A DNA stretch of 35,894 bases from Actinomycetes bacterium (lineage in GTDB: Bacteria > Actinomycetota > Actinomycetes > Actinomycetales > Cellulomonadaceae), in NCBI GenBank assembly GCA_021778635.1, contig JAJYCD010000033.1:1-35894 (forward strand), in the 5' to 3' direction. Position 1 is the stretch's first letter, and each line of letters starts with the position of its first letter. Below the pieces are notes generated by a model. It was not told where the DNA came from, did no database searches, and was given only the letters and a program-made list of their open reading frames with translations. The position numbers and the translations under genes were made by a program. Positions 31,490 to 35,894 of the stretch are shown piece after piece.

Positions 31490-32650
31490 ATGGGTAGAAC
31501 GACAGGAAGCAAGCAGCGCGGACGGGTCGCGATCGTCTCGGCGGTCGCCCTGCTGACAGCGTTGGCGGGATGCTCCAAGAGCGCGACGGGCGGTACCCCG
31601 GCGCCCGCGGGCACGTCTGCGGCGTCGTCGTCCGCGAGCACGGTCGCGCTGGCCGGATCGGTGACGTTCAACCAGGCGAATCTCGCCAAGCTCGATGCGG
31701 CACTCAAGTCCGCGATGGCCGGCAAGGACCTCTCCGGCGTCAACATCGCGATGGTCGTCAACGTGGCCGCCGACTACTGGAAGGCGGGCCAGGTCGGGTT
31801 CCTCAAGGGGTGCTCCGAGCTCGGCATCCCGAGCGACAAGTGCACGTTCTTCGCTCCGCCCAACGGCAAGCTCACCGAGCAGGACTCCGAGCTGGAGACG
31901 TTGAAGTCCCAGGGCGTCACGGGCTTCTCGATCTCCGCGATCGACCCCGCCTCGGCCGCCGGGACCATCCACGCCGACGTCGCCGCCGGCATCAGCGTCC
32001 TGGCGATCGACTCGCCGTTGCCGGGTACCGACGCGGCGTCGCTCTACCTCGGCACCCCGAACTACACCGCCGGGTTCCAGGCGGGCACCGCCATGAAGCA
32101 GGTGCTCGGCGGGAAGGGCAAGGTGGCCGTCCTGGTCGGTTCCCTCACCGCGTCGAACGCCACGCAGCGCATCCAGGGTTTCGAGGACGCGCTCAAGGGC
32201 ACGAGCATCACGGTCGCCCAGAAGGTCAACGACAACCTCTCGGCCTCGACGGCGACGTCGGACGCCGAGACGATCCTGGCGAACAACACCGACATCACCG
32301 GGCTCTACGGCGTCTACTCCTACGACGGGCCGGCCCTGGCCCAGGCCGTGACCTCCGCAGGCAAGACGGCGACGGTGCACATCGTCTCCGACGACTCGGA
32401 CGCCCAGACCATCGGCTTCATCAAGTCCGGCGTGATCTCCGGGACCGTGGTGCAGATGCCCTACGAGCAGGGGCACACGGGGGCGTACATCCTGGCGGCC
32501 GACAAGGTCCTCGGCACGACCGCGACGATGGCGATCATCAAGCCGTATCTGGAGTCCGACGGCAGCACGCTGAGCTCGGGCGTCGGCCTGGTCACCCAGT
32601 CGGACCTGAGCGCGTACACGGCGCTCGAGACGCAGCTCGGGATCGCCTGA
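31490..32650 (+). CDS. Sugar ABC transporter substrate-binding lipoprotein (RbsB-like)
   Basis: Solute-binding protein of 386 residues, type I periplasmic-binding fold. The lipoprotein signal ends in LTALAGC with lipidated Cys28, so it is anchored outside the cell membrane. Inside, NIAMVVNVAADYWKAGQVGF, SQGVTGFSISAIDP, GTPNYTAGFQAG, VLVGSLTASNATQRIQGFED and HIVSDDSDAQTIGFIKSG follow the order seen in ribose-type binding proteins. ATG at 31490 is chosen since GGGAGTGGAG lies just upstream; ATG 31466 lacks this. First gene of the LacI-controlled importer. The sugar cannot be told. Confidence 0.94.
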   Translation: MGRTTGSKQRGRVAIVSAVALLTALAGCSKSATGGTPAPAGTSAASSSASTVALAGSVTFNQANLAKLDAALKSAMAGKDLSGVNIAMVVNVAADYWKAGQVGFLKGCSELGIPSDKCTFFAPPNGKLTEQDSELETLKSQGVTGFSISAIDPASAAGTIHADVAAGISVLAIDSPLPGTDAASLYLGTPNYTAGFQAGTAMKQVLGGKGKVAVLVGSLTASNATQRIQGFEDALKGTSITVAQKVNDNLSASTATSDAETILANNTDITGLYGVYSYDGPALAQAVTSAGKTATVHIVSDDSDAQTIGFIKSGVISGTVVQMPYEQGHTGAYILAADKVLGTTATMAIIKPYLESDGSTLSSGVGLVTQSDLSAYTALETQLGIA

Positions 32651-32652
32651 GG

Positions 32653-34221
32653 ATGACCGAGGTCCCGACGGACCCCCGCAGCCGCGCCGTGGTGGCGCGG
32701 CTGCGCGGGGTCCACAAGTCCTACGGACCGGTTCGTGTGCTCGACCTCCCGGAGCTCGACCTCCATGCGGGGCAGGTGATCGGGGTGGTGGGTGAGAACG
32801 GCGCGGGCAAGTCCACCCTCATGGGCACCCTGGCCGGCTCGGTGCGTCGCGACGGCGGGACGATCGAGGTCGACGGCGCAGCGCTGGAACCTGGGTCCAC
32901 CGAGGCGGCCGGACGCCTCGGGGTGACCATGGTCTCCCAGGAGTTCCCGTTGGTCGGGCAGATGTCCGTCGCGGAGAACCTCCTGCTCGGTCGACGACCT
33001 CGCCGCTCGCGAGGGCGGTACCTCGTCGACTCCAGGGCCCTGCGCGCAGAGGCCGAGGAGATGCTCGCGGAGATCGGCCTCTCGGCGGCCGCGATCCCGG
33101 TGAACCGGCAGGTGCGCGCCCTGCCCGTGCCGACTCGCCAGATGATCGAGATCGCCAAGGCGTGGGGTCGCCGACCTCGGCTGCTGATCCTCGACGAGCC
33201 GACCTCGTCGCTCGGCCCGGTCGAGGCGGCGATGGTGCTGGGTCTGGCGCGACGGCACGCCGAGGGCGGCGGCACGGTCCTGTTCATCGGGCACCGCCTC
33301 GACGAGGTGCGCGAGGTCAGCGATCGGGTCCTCGTGCTCCGCAACGGTCGGCTCGTCGCGGACCTCCAGCCCGGCGAGGCCACCGAGGAGCGGTTGATCC
33401 GAGAGATGGTCGGTGGAGAGATCGCGCACGCCGCACCGAAGGCGCGACCGACCGGTAGCGACGTCGTGCTGCGGATCGAGGAGCTGACCGCGGACGGGCT
33501 CGGGCCGGTGACCCTCGAGGTGCGAGCCGGCGAGATCGTCGGCCTGGCCGGCCTCATGGGCTCCGGTCGCAGTCGACTGATCCATACCGTCGCAGGCGCG
33601 CAGCCGGCGACTGGTGGCCGGATGTGGCTCGCGGACACGGCGTACGCCCCCCGCGGACCCCGCGACGGGACCACCGCCGGGATCGCGCTGATCCCCGAGG
33701 ACCGCAAGGAGCAGTCCCTCGTGCCGTTCGCCTCGATCTCCTCGAACGTGACCGTCTCGATCCTCGAGAGGATCAGCCGCGGGGTGCTGCTCGAGCCCAG
33801 ACGTCAGCGTGACGAGGCGCAGGCGATCGCCGCCCACGTCAACGTCCGCATGCAGTCCGTCGAGCAGCCGATCGGCTCGCTCTCGGGTGGGAACCAGCAG
33901 CGCGCCATCTTCGGCCGCGCCTTCGCCACGCGTCCACGGCTCCTGCTGCTCGACGAGCCCACCCGTGGGGTCGACGTCGGCGCGAAGGCCGAGATCTACG
34001 AGCTGATCGACCGGGCCGCCGACGAGGGCATGGCGGTGCTCGTCGCCTCGTCCGAGCTCGAGGAGCTGTTGTCCATCTGCCATCGGATCGCGGTGATGAA
34101 CCACGGTCGGACGGTCGAGGTCATCGACCACGGTGACGCCACCAAGGAACGGATCATGACCGCTGCCGCAGGCACCGCCAACCTGACGACGACCGCACCC
34201 GGGAACGGAGCCATCGCATGA
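32653..34221 (+). CDS. Sugar ABC transporter double ATPase (RbsA-like)
   Basis: Fused ATPase of 522 residues. First domain: Walker A GENGAGKST, Walker B LLILDEPTSSL, but its signature is degenerate (VRALPVPTRQMIEIAKA), as is usual in this family. Second domain: non-canonical Walker A GLMGSGRSRL, then RKEQSL, full signature LSGGNQQR and Walker B LLLLDEPTRGVDVGAK. One site is thus likely catalytic and the other structural, typical of RbsA/XylG/MglA. ATG 2 nt after the binding-protein stop, with its ribosome site overlapping that stop (TGAGG). The end overlaps the permease start by 4 nt. Confidence 0.95.
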   Translation: MTEVPTDPRSRAVVARLRGVHKSYGPVRVLDLPELDLHAGQVIGVVGENGAGKSTLMGTLAGSVRRDGGTIEVDGAALEPGSTEAAGRLGVTMVSQEFPLVGQMSVAENLLLGRRPRRSRGRYLVDSRALRAEAEEMLAEIGLSAAAIPVNRQVRALPVPTRQMIEIAKAWGRRPRLLILDEPTSSLGPVEAAMVLGLARRHAEGGGTVLFIGHRLDEVREVSDRVLVLRNGRLVADLQPGEATEERLIREMVGGEIAHAAPKARPTGSDVVLRIEELTADGLGPVTLEVRAGEIVGLAGLMGSGRSRLIHTVAGAQPATGGRMWLADTAYAPRGPRDGTTAGIALIPEDRKEQSLVPFASISSNVTVSILERISRGVLLEPRRQRDEAQAIAAHVNVRMQSVEQPIGSLSGGNQQRAIFGRAFATRPRLLLLDEPTRGVDVGAKAEIYELIDRAADEGMAVLVASSELEELLSICHRIAVMNHGRTVEVIDHGDATKERIMTAAAGTANLTTTAPGNGAIA

Positions 34222-35249
34222 CTGCCCAGAGCCAGCTCGCGCCGCAGGAGACCGTGCCGGACCCACGCCCGCGTCCTCGGGCGTCCGGTGCTCGGCTGCT
34301 GCGCACGCTCGCCGAGTCGCCCGAGGCCGGCGTCATCATCGCGTGCGTCGTGGTCTTCGTGGTCATCGCCGCGAAGGCACCCACCTACTCGAGCGTCGCC
34401 AACCTCCAGGTGATGGGGCGCGACCTGGCGCAGGTCGGCATCCTGGCGATCGGCGAGTCGCTGGTCATCCTGACCGGCGGCATCGACCTGTCGGTCGGCG
34501 CCCTCGCGGGTCTGGCCGGCATCCTCGCCGCGTGGTTCAACGTCGACGCCGGGCTGCCCGCGCCGGTGGCGATCCTGATCACCCTGGTGATCTGTGCCGC
34601 GATCGGCCTGTGGCACGGCGCGATGGTCACGAGGCTGAACGTGCCGCCGTTCGTCATCACCCTCGTCACGTTCACGGTGGCCCAGGGCCTCTCGCTCGCC
34701 ATCACGAGCGGCACGCCGATCAACGGGATCGACCCGCTGTTCAGCAACCTCAGCGCCTACTACATCGACACGGTCCCGGTACCCGCCCTGCTGTTCGTCG
34801 CGGCGGCGGTGGTCGCGTGGTTCGCGTTGGAGCGCACCTACATCGGCCGCCAGATCTACGCCGTCGGCGGGAACAAGGAGGCCGCGCGCCTCGCCGGGAT
34901 CCCCACCGGGCGCCGGATCACCTCCACCTATGTGGCGAGCTCGGCGCTGGCGGGCCTGGTCGGCATCCTCGTGATCGGTCGGATGAACGTGGCGGATCCC
35001 TCCGTCGGCCCCGGCTGGGAGCTGATCGCGATCGCCGCGGCCGTCGTCGGCGGGGTCTCGCTGTTCGGGGGCGAGGGGCGCATCGCCGGGATCGCCGCCG
35101 GGGCGATCCTGCTCGAGCTCATCGCCAACGGTCTGCTGGCGCTCCATGTCAGCCCGTACTTCCAGCAGGTCGTCCAGGGCGCCGTCCTGGGGGTCGCGAT
35201 CCTCCTCGACCGCGTGCGCGCCAACTACTTCGGTCGGGGACGTCGATAG
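34218..35249 (+). CDS. Sugar ABC transporter permease (RbsC-like)
   Basis: Integral membrane protein of 343 residues, BPD_transp_2 family, with about eight to ten helices. Family markers are present: GESLVILTGGIDLSVGAL near 75-95, GLWHGAMVTRLNVPPFVITL near 130-150, and GRQIYAVGGNKEAARLAGIP near 210-230, the cytoplasmic loop that contacts the ATPase. ATG overlaps the ATPase stop (ATGA). With the two genes before it this makes a complete ribose-type importer (homodimeric permease). Confidence 0.95.
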   Translation: MTAQSQLAPQETVPDPRPRPRASGARLLRTLAESPEAGVIIACVVVFVVIAAKAPTYSSVANLQVMGRDLAQVGILAIGESLVILTGGIDLSVGALAGLAGILAAWFNVDAGLPAPVAILITLVICAAIGLWHGAMVTRLNVPPFVITLVTFTVAQGLSLAITSGTPINGIDPLFSNLSAYYIDTVPVPALLFVAAAVVAWFALERTYIGRQIYAVGGNKEAARLAGIPTGRRITSTYVASSALAGLVGILVIGRMNVADPSVGPGWELIAIAAAVVGGVSLFGGEGRIAGIAAGAILLELIANGLLALHVSPYFQQVVQGAVLGVAILLDRVRANYFGRGRR

Positions 35250-35429
35250 GGCGGCCCTGTCTCGCCCGAGCCGTGCAGCGTCGCATGGATCTCCGGCGGC
35301 GCGACCAGGTCCCGAGCTTCGCGCACGAATCCCTTGATCCCGGCCCGGCGCGACCGATGTGATGACCGACGGTCGAAGGACCCGACCTCCGGGACCCAGA
35401 GCCGCCCCGACCGGCCAAGGAGAGCAACG

Positions 35430-35654
35430 ATGCTGCCCGCTCGCAATGACGCGAAGTGGCGGATGCTCGTCGAGCACCCTGAGCACTTCACCTACACCTT
35501 CCTGGCGCTGAAGATCTTCATGCAGCGCATCGCCCGCCGCGGCGGGCCGAACATGAGCGCCACGGACCGCGAGACCTCGATCGACGAGGCGTACGCGTTC
35601 TTCCAGAAGAACGAGCGCCTCCTGACGGCCGACATCTCCTCGATCTTCGGCTGA
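35430..35654 (+). CDS. Small protein of 74 residues, unrecognised
   Basis: ATG at 35430 preceded by AAGGAGAG. The protein is soluble, with a helix-rich first half (MLVEHPEHFTYTFLALKIFM) and a C-terminal part SIDEAYAFFQKNERLLTADI ending SSIFG. Codon use and composition are normal for the window. It sits 31 nt before the next gene, so they are probably one operon. No family recognised. Separated from the sugar importer by 180 nt without a clear terminator. Confidence 0.8.
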   Translation: MLPARNDAKWRMLVEHPEHFTYTFLALKIFMQRIARRGGPNMSATDRETSIDEAYAFFQKNERLLTADISSIFG

Positions 35655-35685
35655 CTCCCACCCCCCACGGACGAAGGACACCACG

Positions 35686-35894
35686 ATGTCAGGCAAGCTC
35701 CGGACCCTGTCCGAGACCGCATCACTGATCGACCAGGGCGGCCACCTGCTGGTGGCCGGCGACGAGGCGCTCCTGGCCCAGCTCCCTGCCGGGGCGTGGA
35801 TCGGTGGCACCATCCCCTACTTCATGACGGCCGACGGTGGCCAGGTCAGCCGGGAGCTGCTGTTCGTCGACGAGCTCCCCGGCTCCAGATCGGA
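35686..35894 (+). CDS. DUF6976-like protein (partial, 3' end off window)
   Basis: Sixty-nine residues are visible from the ATG at 35686, preceded by GAAGG. The start LSETASLIDQGGHLLVAGDE and then AGAWIGGTIPYFMTADGGQV look like a conserved family I associate, with low certainty, with DUF6976. Function is unknown. Paired with the preceding 74-residue protein. Confidence 0.75.
   Translation, partial: MSGKLRTLSETASLIDQGGHLLVAGDEALLAQLPAGAWIGGTIPYFMTADGGQVSRELLFVDELPGSRS

Noticed and set aside
35250..35429. Minus-strand frame containing FVREARDLVAPPEIHATLHG as a gene end
   Set aside because: Short, no start or family recognised, overlaps the upstream region of a better-supported gene.

Overview
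The window is very GC-rich, has densely packed genes with many GTG starts and 1-4 nt stop/start overlaps, and carries actinobacterial hallmarks: tandem clpP genes, an ECF42-type sigma factor, an RbpA-era HelR-like RNA polymerase helicase with its rifamycin element, and leaderless promoters. The best fit is a Micrococcales actinobacterium, possibly Cellulomonas-like; that placement is inference from gene style, not from a marker gene.

Layout. 1-1190 (minus): clpP1 and the start of clpP2, translationally coupled, the second cut by the window edge. 1559-9249 (plus): a four-gene ABC exporter operon (two ATPases and two large FtsX/MacB-type permeases). 9274-11702: a TetR gene facing two alpha/beta hydrolases (one cytosolic, one secreted) across a strong palindromic operator. 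11885-15543: an ABC-2 exporter (ATPase and permease) followed by a DesK/DesR-like two-component system. 15791-17389: a DGPF/YCII protein and its ECF42 sigma factor. 17605-19662: a membrane-anchored esterase and two small membrane proteins. 19734-21259: a TetR gene and a divergent NAD(P)-dependent epimerase-like protein with two matching operators. 21311-23575 (minus): a HelR-type helicase whose upstream region holds an exact 19-bp rifamycin-associated element. 23828-25141 (minus): an SRPBCC protein and a DUF1206 membrane protein.

25322-28353 (minus) is an arsenic island: an ArsR with a small redox-disulfide protein, an ArsC, an ArsR-ArsC fusion with a large palindromic operator, and a broken remnant of arsA. 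28350-31030 is a decayed stretch with a PH-domain-like membrane protein, a maltose-type acetyltransferase, and a deletion scar where the 3' ends of a MarR gene and of an alpha/beta hydrolase gene abut head to head. 31039-35249 (plus) is a LacI-controlled ribose-type sugar ABC importer (lipoprotein binding protein, double ATPase, permease) with a long leader that holds a small ORF. The window ends in two unrecognised genes, the second cut by the edge.

The strongest regulatory statements come from direct reading of palindromes: the HelR element, the TetR operators, the ArsR palindrome and the LacI-type operator. No CRISPR array, tRNA, rRNA, intact transposase or attachment site was seen.
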